The notes below the pieces were generated by a model that made no database searches, had not been told where the DNA came from, and saw only the letters and a program-made list of their open reading frames with translations. A DNA stretch of 64,000 nucleotides from Siphonodentalium dalli (Eukaryota > Mollusca > Scaphopoda > Gadilida > Siphonodentaliidae). The translations under genes and the position numbers were made by a program. The stretch is from NCBI GenBank assembly GCA_032622095.1, contig CP136064.1, positions 249,955,827 to 250,019,826 on the forward strand. Direction: 5' to 3'. Shown here one piece after another: positions 25,561 through 36,348 of the stretch (the first letter of the stretch is position 1; the number at the start of each line of letters is the position of its first letter).

Positions 25561-28261
25561 GGTTGATGAATAAAATTGACTAAATAAATACGAATGAATA
25601 CCTCTTTATGATGCCATTATGCTAGCTCTATGTAAAAACTTAAAAATCAGTACAAAAAATGGCCACCCGATGTGAAAAATACTATTTTCTATCACTTCTG
25701 TTTATCACTTGTTGCTCTCTGAACTGGGAAACAATGGGTATATTCTTTCAATGATCGTGTCAACTGATCATTACAGCAATGACATTTCTAATAGATTAGA
25801 TCATAGTTTACTCCGGTCCTTCACTAATAAGTTATAACGAATGCGGTATGAAATTTAACCAAAATCGACTTTGGGGTTCTGGTCACATTTGATATTTAGG
25901 GATGAGCAGATCTTGTCTACAAAATAATTGATCGTTTCTTTTATTTGTGAACATTCCATCTCAAATAAATTTTATCTAATATGGCTTCCAAAACGAAAAT
26001 GGTAGACTCTGCCCAGGTTATCACATAATGGAAGTTGTGAGTGGTGGATGCAGTTGATAGTTGGCTCATATACATGTATGTGGCTCATATACATCAAAAC
26101 TATTTATTTTCAATCTTTTGGTGGCTTCCCGCGGGTTGACAAAATCTCGACTCATCAGTGCTATAATGTCGTATATCCATTATGACGGGAAATGAGTATT
26201 TGATACCATTCGAATCGTGAGAAAAAATCCAATCCGATGGGCCAAACTGTCCTTGCATTGGATGACAAATATTCCTACAAACCAGTGAAGCAAATGTCGT
26301 ATATCCAGCGATCTTTACAATTATTCGTACTATGAGGTCGTATGTCCAACAGCAGCCAATCGGACGCTTCGTGTTGTCCACGTGACTTCTGTTTTGTGTT
26401 TGTGAATTCTAAAATGTGTGCTATATGGCAGTATCTCCATGTTAGTGGCGTGATCATTTGGTGATTTAAATTTTGTGATTGTTCCACACATTTCTGTATG
26501 ATGATGCACATGGGTGAATTTTCATAGTGTAGAATATGCACTTTTTAGTTCATAGACACATGCGATTGCCACCATATTTAGCTTAATCTGCATTTATTAG
26601 CACAACTTCATTACAGCACGGAAACGAATCGTCGCTGGCATACGCAAAATGTCATATCTCCAAACAAGCTATTGCTTTTTAAAAGAAAACGAGGGAATAA
26701 ACAGAAAACAATATGTGGTTCAATGAACAGCTAATGTCAGTTTTCATTGGGATAAATACAACAATACGTCATGCTTTGTCAACATTAGGAGAAATGTTGT
26801 CTAAAAACTTCAACCTTCATTTTCTCGGAAAGTTGAAAATGTGGGTTACATTATAGCACTGATGCGACGAAATATTAACTATTCGGGCTCGGCCATCATT
26901 TTCAAGTTTCAAGCTGGAACTAAATGTAGCCCATGGATTCCCCATTTCGACATGTAAGAAAAGTAGTTTTACTCTGATCTCTTCCCAGATATCAACTCTC
27001 TGGTAAATGGTGATCTCTTATGTTCTAGAACATACGTGTGCCAAATACATATATGTATGAAGAAACTATTCCCATACATTGTTTACACATCGACTCCGTA
27101 AGTATGTGGAGGTTTTCTTGGACAAGCGGGATTTTCAAACCTCGAAACCGTCCGTACAAACAATAAAAGTTAATAGGAAATGACGTTGGATGTAGGTCTA
27201 GAGTACGTCGTCCGCATGAAATAGTTTCGTGTCATTAATTTGCACATAGTTCGTGCTCTGATGAGCATGGATGAACGCCTTATGTGGCAGTTTGATTGTC
27301 TAACATCCGGAAAATAACATGTTCATTGTTCACATTTCTTAGACAAACATGTTGTTAATCACCATCTTCATGTGGCATTTCTATCCAATGACAACCTTGA
27401 AATGCCAGTTAATCAAGCTAAATGGGTGATACCTTTACGCCTACGGGTCAGATCCAGCCGTGACGCACATTGTGTCTACATATCATTGATGAAATTCACT
27501 AAATGTGTAGAAGATATAGGTGCGTCTATATATGTACTAGAATGTTTCTATCCACATGTATATACCCACAATCGCATGACACGGAATTGTCACATAAAGT
27601 GTGAAGGGTATACAATGTACGTGCGAATTTTCATTTTTCCTCTTGATATTGAAGAACATAATGTTACTTTGAAACTCTCCAGCTCCGATAACCAACTTGC
27701 CCACCAATTAAGTAAACCCCAGATTATTCGCTTTTCCCTCCTGTCCTTTTCACTTTCGCCAGCACTGGAAAACCTATTATAGCCTGATGCTTCCGTACTA
27801 GACCACCGATGCTCATATAATTGATGTTCCGAATAGTCGTTATAAGTAGAAATGTTGACACTGTGTTTTCAAATAATCCAGATTCGTAGCAATTTAATTT
27901 ATTTTTAATTAATTTCCAGATAGTCCCTCGTAATAAGTGGACATCGTGTTGGTTCCTGCAGTAGATACTGCTTAGTTGGAACATTTCGGGCTGAACTGAT
28001 TGTGGTAGTAGATTATTGGCAACATGTTTAATAGGTCTGTCATCGTTAGCTCACAACCGAAGTGTTGTTTCGGCTTTCCTCTGAGCAGAACTTAAATTTC
28101 GACAATTTTCGGTGGCCATTTTGGTAGCCATCTTAGCATTTTGACTCGTGATTGGCTACTCATACCCACAAAAAACATTGATTTCAATCAATGATGTGTA
28201 TTGGTGCCGAATTGGCGTTTTGTCGAATGGGTTTTCGTGAATAACTACATATTTGCCATTT
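25560..28261. other. No gene seen
   Basis: The longest open stretch, 27372-27782 (136 codons, plus), starts with an ATG but shows no family resemblance, no clear domain and no splice or promoter context that I can support. The remainder is AT-rich unique-looking sequence. A short direct repeat, GGCTCATATACAT, occurs at about 26063 and 26082. Confidence 0.35.
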
Positions 28262-29112
28262 TCATTATTATTGGCGACCATGTTGGACGCCATCTTGAAT
28301 TCTGTATTTTCCCAAAAGCGGATTTTAGCGGATTTTGGATATGTTATACACGAGATTCTCCCGCGTCGAATGACAACAAACCCGTTTCTTTACCAATTCC
28401 TTCTGGGTCTAACCCTCTGACGACCATTCTAAATATCTGCCATTTTCCATATTTTGACCGCCATTTTGGCAGCCATTTTAAGACAAAGCGCCAATTTGGG
28501 TTTCATTGAATTGGAGCAATTATAGATAATGGTATGCCCAACTTACATTGTACAGTTCTGTCCATTTCTTGTTGATATACGACTGGAATCCCAATGGCGA
28601 TATTTGTGGAATTTTATACCGCGTTCTGTAAAATCAAATTTTTGAGGGTGTATATGAGTCTGGGACCCCATTTATGGTATCTTTCATTGCTCCAATGATG
28701 AATTAACATGAATATGACTAATCAATGTCGCCAGTCTGAACCATTATCAAACAACAGGAATTGATCTTTAAGATATTAGGCAAACATTTCAAATTTTCGA
28801 GTTTAGGCCACCATTTTGGCAGCCATCTGGGGCGAGGGGTTCCATTTGTTCTATAGATATGTGGCATAATACTTTACCTTCGCAAAAATGTATACATTTG
28901 TATTAATATGGCAACATTTGTTCTCATTATGTCGAATTAATCTCAGTCAGAATCTCTTTTGACTAATGGCGGCCATGTTGGACGCCATCTTGGATCCTGG
29001 ATTTTGCCCAAAGCGGATTTTAGCGGATTTTGGATATGTTGTAGCAGAGATTCTCGCGGGTTGAATGACACCGAGATCGCTTCTATACCAATTTCTTCTG
29101 GGTTGACCCCTT
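28262..29112 (-). repeat. Dispersed repeat of the ATGGCGGCC family, copy 2 plus a partial third copy
   Basis: 28437-29112 is the reverse complement of most of 24838-25520. Directly before it, 28262-28436 is another copy of the terminal part alone (GACCATGTTGGACGCCATCT, GCGGATTTTAGCGGATTTTG, AACCCTCTGACGACCA). The element therefore has two versions of the same end side by side. Confidence 0.8.
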
Positions 29113-29114
29113 TT

Positions 29115-30020
29115 TTTGTGTACCACGACCACACTACTGCTGAATATCCCAACAGACTACACACGAAAATGGCATTCATACAGGTTTTTAAAATCTTAAA
29201 ATCGCCAGGATGGTTTTTTTAAGTCGGCTCTGGATGTCTACCAATTGTGGTTTGATAGATGGAGTTATTTCCCCCGCATGTTAAACGTTCGCCGCGCCAA
29301 TTTGATCTAACCTCAAAGTTTTAAAACACGTTTAAATGGATATTCTCCTGATTTAACAAGGTAAGGAGTGTTTTTGCCACATTAGAAAGTCGAAATATAC
29401 GCGATAATGCCGTTTACTCGACCACAATCGGCGTGGAGACCTCAACGTCGCATTTAAATCATAGACAGACTATAATTCTTTTTCCGCCATACATTTTTTT
29501 CGTCCGTGCAACAGTTATTGTTGGTTTATTGTATCGATTATGGACATGGGGTATCTTATAGTCCGTATTATACGCGACCACTAAGATATTATGACGAACT
29601 TATCAGCAGATTACATTTTAGCCACTATTCCAGACTATTCGACTAATCAATAACGCCACAAATATGGAATGGTAGAGTCTATCGATGCTTGAAGTGTGAA
29701 GTTGACATTCTGCAATCTAAACATTTCTATACATTTAACGAATCTTGTCGACAAATATGCTTGAAATGATATATATCGACTAGTATCTTCTTTTTATCTG
29801 AACTCTATTGAGGCGATCAGCCACTGCATATTGAACGAATCGGCAATAAGTCACCTAAGATTTCATCATCAAAATGTGGCTCAAAACACGACTGAAACTG
29901 AAAAATACTTCCTAATCGTATTACGTATGGCCTACACTTACGTATTTACGTAATGCTCTCTAATGTATATCACTATAAGGACTAGGGAGGCAAAAGCCGC
30001 AAAACAAAAATAAATGCTCT
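29115..30020. other. No gene seen
   Basis: AT-rich sequence with no repeat or open frame of note. Confidence 0.4.
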
Positions 30021-30024
30021 TTAT

Positions 30025-30075
30025 GGCTTTTTCACCCACTGACCGACGCGCGAAGCGCGTCCAGTGGGTGTACTA
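30025..30075. repeat. GC-rich hairpin in AT-rich DNA
   Basis: CCCACTGACCGACGCGC, then GAA, then GCGCGTCCAGTGGG folds into a strong stem. A related GCGCGCTTCGCGC string occurs at about 33201 in long repeat B. Such hairpins can mark the 3' ends of rolling-circle transposons, but the expected CTRR end was not located here. Confidence 0.45.
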
Positions 30076-30929
30076 TAATCGTAGGACTCATGCGTTTCTG
30101 CTGAACTGAACTAGTGTCTATGCGTTTCTGCTGAGCTGCACTGACGTTTGATCGCAAAATAAAATTATAATCATTATCAAAGCACACGTTTGGATAACTC
30201 CGCCATAAACTGTTTCATATTATGCTGTTGAGCTCATATCGTCAATAAAATTAGAGTTATAACTCATTAAACTAAGAATTACTGCTAACGTATTTCTACC
30301 AATTGGGTAACTAGATTCAGGTTGAGCTGGAACTTGAGAAAATTTTAATTTCAACCAATTGAAATGCCGCTGGAATTGGAAAGGGATAAGGTTGTGGGGC
30401 AACGCAAATGACGTCATCGAAAACAAGGCGCATCAAACTAAATGAGTCAAAAATCGTACACAGTACATGTCTCGCTTCGTCTCGGAATCGTGATTTAAAT
30501 TCATTCATTTTGACTGTTACTGTGTCCTAAGATATTACAAACTTGTGGAATGTGCTTAGGAAGGATTGTTTTTATATCTAATAAGTGGGATTTACCTCCC
30601 AAAAAGGTGAGTTTCAGGCCTGCATTTGTTGTCAATCTGTCACATTCTGTGTATTTATAATATCTGATTCTGACAGCGCTCGTCTGCAACTGTAATTGGC
30701 AGAATTCGCGTGTTTGACTAAACGTTTTTCTCCACTCGATTCACTCAAACGGCACAATAATCGGTCAAATTCTTTCAATAATTCTATCTAAATACATCTT
30801 AGCTATTATTCGGATCAGATCTCCCCGTCGAGAAAGCGATATGTTGACCAAAACGACACTTGAGAAAGTTGTTTACATTTTGAGCGCACACTGCCTGCAC
30901 GCTCGATTTTTATCATGGAAACAAATCAA

Positions 30930-31610
30930 TTTCTTCCATCTAAAAGATAATTACGTGCTGGACCCTGTCATTTTAGGAATATATAAGTATTCCACGCAGA
31001 CATACCTCAGACTCAGCTAAAAATTTTGAAAAATAACAGTTTTATCGACATAAATCGATTTGAATGGGAAAATCCCGTGTTAAAATTTATCATGGAAAAA
31101 AAATAATTTCTTCCATCTAAAAAATAATTACGTGCTGTACCCTGTCATTTTAGGAATATATAAGTATTCCACGCAGACACACCAAGTCTCAGCTTAAAAT
31201 TTTGAAAAATAAGAGTTTTATCGACATAAATCGATTTGAATAGCAAATCCCATGTTAAAATTTATCATCGAAAAAAATTTATTTCTTCCATCTAAAAAAT
31301 AATTACGTGCTGTACCCTGTCATTTTAGGAATATATAAGTATTCCACGCAGACACACCAAGTCTCAGCTTAAAATTTGGAAAAATAAGAGTTTTATCGAC
31401 ATAAATCGATTTGAATAGCAAATCCCATGTTAAAATTTATCATCGAAAAAAATTAATTTCTTCCATCTAAAAAATAATTACGTGCTGTACCCTGTCATTT
31501 TAGGAATATATAAGTATTCCACACAGACACACCAAGTTTCAGCTTAAAATTTTGAAAAATAAGAATTTTATCGACATAAATAAATTTTAATGGCAGATCC
31601 CATGTTAAAT
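30930..31610 (+). repeat. Minisatellite, four units of about 175 bp
   Basis: AATTACGTGCTG starts at 30949, 31126, 31301 and 31476 (spacings 177, 175, 175). Each unit carries CCTGTCATTTTAGGAATATA, CACACCAAGT(C/T)TCAGCT and TTTTATCGACATAAATCGAT. The middle units are nearly identical, so the expansion is recent. The homologous place in copy A has only two units, spaced 180 bp. Confidence 0.9.
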
Positions 31611-32803
31611 AAATTTTAGGGCCCTGCGAATGTTTTCTGACCTGTTCCATATTGGCCACCAGAGTCCATATTTGACAGGTTCTACCTGATAATTGTGCGA
31701 CAGTACAGTCGCGTTACTTTATACGTCAACATTGGTCATTATCACCCGACAAATATATTTCGGTCTATCGTATCAACCGCCTGACTAAGTGTCAACATTG
31801 GTCTTTATCGCTCCACTAATTTTTATCGTCTCATCGGTATGAATTCCATATCCAATTATCCACATATAACCAACCGAACGTCTAATCCCGGTCCAATTTT
31901 TTTTTTTTCATCGCTATAGTCAAGTTACGTAATATTTTATCATGTGATACTTGTACTTATATGTCTATGGTATTACTATAGTATACGGTATACGTATATC
32001 AATTGCTATTCCTTTCTATATAATCCTGGTGCCATCTATAGAGATAGAGATAATTTCATTTCCCCCCCAATTTTATATCATTGCCGCTACAGTACAGTTG
32101 CGATGCATCACATGGCAACATTGATCGCTATCGCTCTACTAATTTATGTCAGTTTATCGTTCCCCTTTTTCTCCGAGTCTATTTAACCAACCCAACATCT
32201 AATCCCGGCCTAAATTATTATTTTTATTTTCATCCGTATACCGTAGTTGTGTTACATACATATTTTTATCATTTGATTCCAATTTGCATTGTACGACTAT
32301 AGAAGTCCATATATGACTATTCTGGCACTATATAGAGATAACTAAGTTTATGACACCCCCCCCCCCCCATTTTATAGCCTTGTTGCAACAGTAGAGTTGA
32401 GATGCATGATATGTCAACATTGGTCGTTATCGCTCTACAAATTTATATCGGTTCAACCCTTAGTTCCCTGTATCGCCCATTCCTCCCTCAATTTATTTTT
32501 TCATTTGTATTATAGTCTCGTTACGTACATATTTTATCTCTTGTAACTTTTGCTTCAACATGCCGAATTCTGCTGCAGACGATACAAAACTGACAACATT
32601 TCGAAATGTAAGCAGGCTTCAAACTCATCTTATCCAAGAAACTTGTGTATAAGGTGTACTCGCATTTGTTGCGTTAAAAACCAAAGGTCCCAAGTCAAGG
32701 TCCAAAATCCCCAACACACTGATGTGAGGTTTAATGATAACTCACATCTACATAACCTAACCAATATAAGGATGTGAGGTGTAATGATAACTCCATCCAC
32801 ATA

Positions 32804-32932
32804 CAGTAATGTCCAAAGTAATTGACCACTTAACCACAGCAGAATTATGGGTAATTTTTCAGGATTTTAAATCCTGAAAAATTACCAATAATTCTGCTGT
32901 GGTTAAGTGGTCAATTACTTTGGGCATTACTG
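32804..32932. mobile_element. Palindromic MITE, CAGTAATG family, single copy
   Basis: A 129-bp palindrome with TA on both sides, ends CAGTAATGTCCAAAGTAATT and mirror, and arms with TTAACCACAGCAGAATTATG. It is the best preserved member of the family here. Confidence 0.85.
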
Positions 32933-33369
32933 TAACCAATATAAGGATGTGAGGTTTAATGATAACTCTATCCACATAATCAATATACGGGTGTGATGTT
33001 TAATGATAACGCCATCCACATAACTAATAACTATGTGTGAAAATTAAATAAAAAAATTAAATTCCATGATGGCGTCCAATATGGACTATCTAATTCTGTT
33101 CCAAAAACTATTCAATATATGGATGTTTATTGGATGGGGGGGGGGACCGATTATTTCAATGATATTTTAATTCACTGGGATCCAAAACCCGACCTACGAG
33201 AGCGCGCTTCGCGCACGACTGTATCTTAAGCATATGTGCATATTTAATAAGCCAACAATTGGAATCCCAACAGAGAAGACTGGCGTAGGTCCCTTGCGCA
33301 TAGACATCGTTGATGATCTCTATGGGAAACCAACTTGACATTTAATAGACAATTTCGATGAACTGCAAT

Positions 33370-33860
33370 AACTTAAGGAATCTCTAATTGAGCTCAAGCC
33401 CAATAAGAATATTCCTTCAGTCATTGTGCTTAAGCGCAGTTAGAGATACCTTATTGCGCTTAATAAGCACAATGTGATATTCCTGTGCAATAAGGAATAT
33501 TCTTATTGCGCTTAAGTGTAATAAGACATTCCTTATTACACGTAAGCGAAATTACATCAATATTGCACTTAAGCGCAATTAATATCTCTCATTAGATCAC
33601 CCTTGTGCAAATAGTAGAATAATCCTATATTTGTTCCACCCATTGTACCATGGAGATGGACTACACCACCTGAATTATAGGGAGTTTATGTTCTATATAT
33701 AATATATTACTTATTAAGAGATTCCTTATTGTGTTTTATTATATAAGCGCAATTTGTAAATTCCATTATTGCGCTTAAGCACCGTTAAATATATCCTTAT
33801 TGCGCTTAATCACAATAGAGATTCCCTTATTGTGCTTAAGCGCAATTAGCTCTTCTTGCG
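33370..33860. repeat. Cluster of short GCGCTTAAGCGC-type palindromic motifs
   Basis: GCGCTTAA or TTAAGCGC with AATAAGG or CCTTATT neighbours occurs at least nine times in both orientations (for example near 33430, 33456, 33508, 33568, 33745, 33774, 33803 and 33835). TTATTGCGCTTAA and its complement can pair with each other many ways. No period is regular enough for a simple minisatellite, and there is no coding frame. Confidence 0.65.
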
Positions 33861-34251
33861 ATTAATTAAAAAAGTTCTAATTGTATTGTAACTATTGTTT
33901 TGTCCTTTAATATTTCCCATACATCATGTACACATATATTATGCTAGAATGGTACTATTATTACTAATACCGGTACCACTCGTAGTAGATAATACCACCT
34001 TACTGTCAATATCCTATCATGGTTAGTTTCAAATCATAACGTTAATTGTTATTCTAGTGCACTTTGGCCAATATACCACCGGAAACACCACATATTTGCG
34101 GGGGGGTTATTCATTCAATAACCGGTCGCAATGTATAGTCCGGTTCATCGCTTCAATGTTAGATATTCCTACGCGCCAATATTGCCGTTAGCTGAATTCC
34201 TAATATCGGCCATGCCAAATCCAGCCCCGCTCACTGTTCCGTTTCACTCCA

Positions 34252-34353
34252 TGACGTCACCCTTACGCAGTACATGCCGGCGCCGTTACGGAGTAGATTA
34301 TAGAGTTGGCGCCCTTGCTACTGACTTCCGTTACTAGCTCGTTGCTATATAAA
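34252..34353 (+). promoter_or_regulatory. Possible promoter: full CRE site and a TATA box
   Basis: TGACGTCA, the full cAMP-response element, lies at 34252-34259, and TATATAAA at 34346-34353, in a locally GC-richer stretch. No convincing coding region follows: the nearest ATG (34364) lies only 11 nt after the TATA box and opens 47 codons. The 17-bp string CACTCCATGACGTCACC here also occurs at 2065-2081. Confidence 0.3.
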
Positions 34354-34499
34354 CAAACCAGCGATGTCGTTTTTGTCGAAAATTGAGTCAGTAGATTCAG
34401 TACGGTACATTCGCTCTGTATATATGTACCTTCATAAAATACAAAACACCACACCGTTATATCCCACAAATGTCAGTGTCTCGATAACATTTGACCAAA

Positions 34500-34870
34500 T
34501 TTCTTGACATGAAACCGCGAGACACGGCGTGAAATACATCGAATCTCCCATTCGGGCCATTGTTTCAATTCAATTTCAACTTCAAGTTTGCGGTAAAATC
34601 AAAACCGCAATTTGTAAGTGGTAACCATCTGAAAAAGACATCAGGTACATGCAGAAACTAATTGTTGTGCATATTTATTTCTATTTGAGGTGGCAATTTT
34701 TCATGTTTATCAGCATTTTTAACAATAAGAGCAATGGTAATTGAGGGACTATATTTTATCTAGCGCATTAAATTTAAAATAAAAATTCGTGAATTGGCTG
34801 AGTGTTTTCAATGGCCGCACATTTCGTTGATAATTACGAGGCATTTGTTTGTCTAAATAACGTTTTTAAG
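34500..34870 (+). repeat. Dispersed repeat, inverted partner of 12360-12660
   Basis: It contains AAACTAATTGTTGTGCATAT, GGACTATATTTTATCTAGCG and GAATTGGCTGAGTGTTTTC, which appear as reverse complements at 12360-12660. It abuts the palindrome at 34889-35056. Confidence 0.65.
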
Positions 34871-34888
34871 TTCGAAGAGCATTAGAAT

Positions 34889-35056
34889 GGGGATAACAGT
34901 GTGGTGTTTTGTGATTTCGGAAAGGTACATGGCGAATATACTGTGGCAAATACCCGTTAATGGGCTCCGGCTCCGCCGTCGCCCATTAACTAAATTTGCC
35001 ACAGTATATTCGCCATGTACCTTTCCGAAATCACAAAACACCACACTGTTATCCCC
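34889..35056. mobile_element. Near-perfect 168-bp palindrome
   Basis: The arms of about 80 nt start GGGGATAACAGTGTGGTGTT, continue GGCGAATATACTGTGGCAAA, and are mirrored almost without mismatch, around a short GC-rich loop (CCGGCTCCGCC). Another arm-like piece (AAAACACCACACCGTTATA) lies at about 34443. The diverged relative is 12138-12332. It is probably a MITE or the hairpin end of a larger non-autonomous element. Confidence 0.85.
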
Positions 35057-35059
35057 TAA

Positions 35060-35961
35060 TTACTATGTGTGGACTGTACATGTACATCAGTCATCAATTA
35101 ATAATATTTTGCTATTTTGCATGCGAAGTGGATGACCCTCCAATAGCTTATCAATACCACTCGGGACAGTGGGTGTTTTTCCTCAATTAATTGAATTTCT
35201 TGTTAGTGAAATAATATTTGGAAGCTGATATATGGCATTATCACTTCCCGCCAACGGGTTCCTGGTTTAAATTCCTGTTCGGGCATATGTTTTATGTATC
35301 ATTAGAGTTTACCGTCGATTCAGCCGCTAGGCCATATCACGATGTGCTCGGGGACATGTGTATACATCTATAAAGGGTGGGCTATTTTTGCGAGCAAACT
35401 TGGTTTATAAAAAAGATTTTAAATTTTCGCCCCTCATATAATAGACTATATATCCCCAAGGTTGTTTTGTACTGTACGTAATGAAATCGTGCAAAGATGA
35501 CTCGAGTCATAAATTCATTTTCATTATAATTAACATGTTGTTTGCATCGTTCATATTGAACATGAGTGTATTTTCCACTAATCCATGGCTCACATTCATT
35601 CATTTGTTGTATCAATTATGTTGAGTACAAAAGGAGACGGTCCCATAAATGGCCGGATTTAGTGCACAGTCCCCCTTTAAGGAACATTCTGAAAATGCGC
35701 GTATTCTCGCTCAAATGGTGTTGATTTCAGATCTGAATATTAGGGAAAGAAAGATCATCTTTGCAAATTTCATTACAAACAAACCCACATAATTGGAGAT
35801 ATGACCATATATATGTTGAGGACTTACTTTTGTAAACTTTCTTGATCGTTGGCGAGAAGAATCATGTAGCCAGTAGTTGTCGGCACAAACAAGCGCCCAC
35901 GCCAAGTATATGAAGCGCTAGCGTCAATAAATGGCACAGATTTTGAATACTGTAAATCAGA
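35060..35961. other. No gene seen
   Basis: AT-rich sequence. GGTTTAAATTCCTGTTCGGG at about 35270 resembles a tRNA T-arm, but no matching D-arm or acceptor stem was found around it. Confidence 0.35.
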
Positions 35962-36207
35962 TCAATGATTTAATTTTGCGTTCACAGATGGCTCCGTATG
36001 GGATTCCGCGAATGGGAATGACGTCCTTTTACGAGTGTACCTTCGCGAGCACACACGCATGCAGCAGTGTCCATTGTGGTTGTCCTTAGAGTTAGAATAC
36101 ATCTTGTGATCGAGTTCCTTGCACCTATATAGCTCACCATCACCACTTATCACTCGTGCAATACATCCACGTCTTTCAGTAATAGTCACAGATTGTCTAA
36201 CATTCAT
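35962..36207 (-). other. Possible cysteine-rich exon fragment, unassigned
   Basis: An 81-codon open stretch starts at a true ATG (36207) and reads MNVRQSVTITERRGCIARV..., then YRCKELD and NGHCCMRVCSRR. The spacing of cysteines ending in CC-x3-C resembles the C-terminal part of Ly6/uPAR-type domains, but the usual final Asn is missing and no N-terminal half is seen. A GT directly after the CSRR codons (GAAGGTACAC) could be a donor. It lies 142 bp downstream of the tropomyosin stop on the same strand, so it could also simply be flanking sequence. Treat it as a candidate only. Confidence 0.2.
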
Positions 36208-36348
36208 TGTACAGTTTGAACCTTGTGCAGGGCATGTATATTACCGCCATTGTCAAAGTCGATCCCAGGCCATATGAATACATAATTATACGAAAATCGT
36301 CTGTTTATCACAACACATCCAAATCGTCCATTCTGTTCACGACACAAC

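Larger units (their letters stand above)
30730..33302 (+). repeat. Long complex repeat, copy B
   Basis: It is colinear with 14520-16752 and about 340 bp longer, mainly because its minisatellite has more units and its MITE block has fewer. It contains one CAGTAATG MITE (32804-32932), extra linker repeats (AACCAATATAAGGATGTGAG) and the shared 3' part with AATTCCATGATGGCGTCCAA. No transposition protein is encoded. Confidence 0.8.

Noticed and set aside
27372-27782. 136-codon plus-strand frame with ATG
   Set aside because: No recognised domain, no promoter, splice or homologous context. In AT-rich DNA of this length one such frame is expected by chance.
35250-35300. tRNA-like T-arm (GGTTTAAATTCC)
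   Set aside because: No matching D-arm, anticodon arm or acceptor stem could be folded around it.
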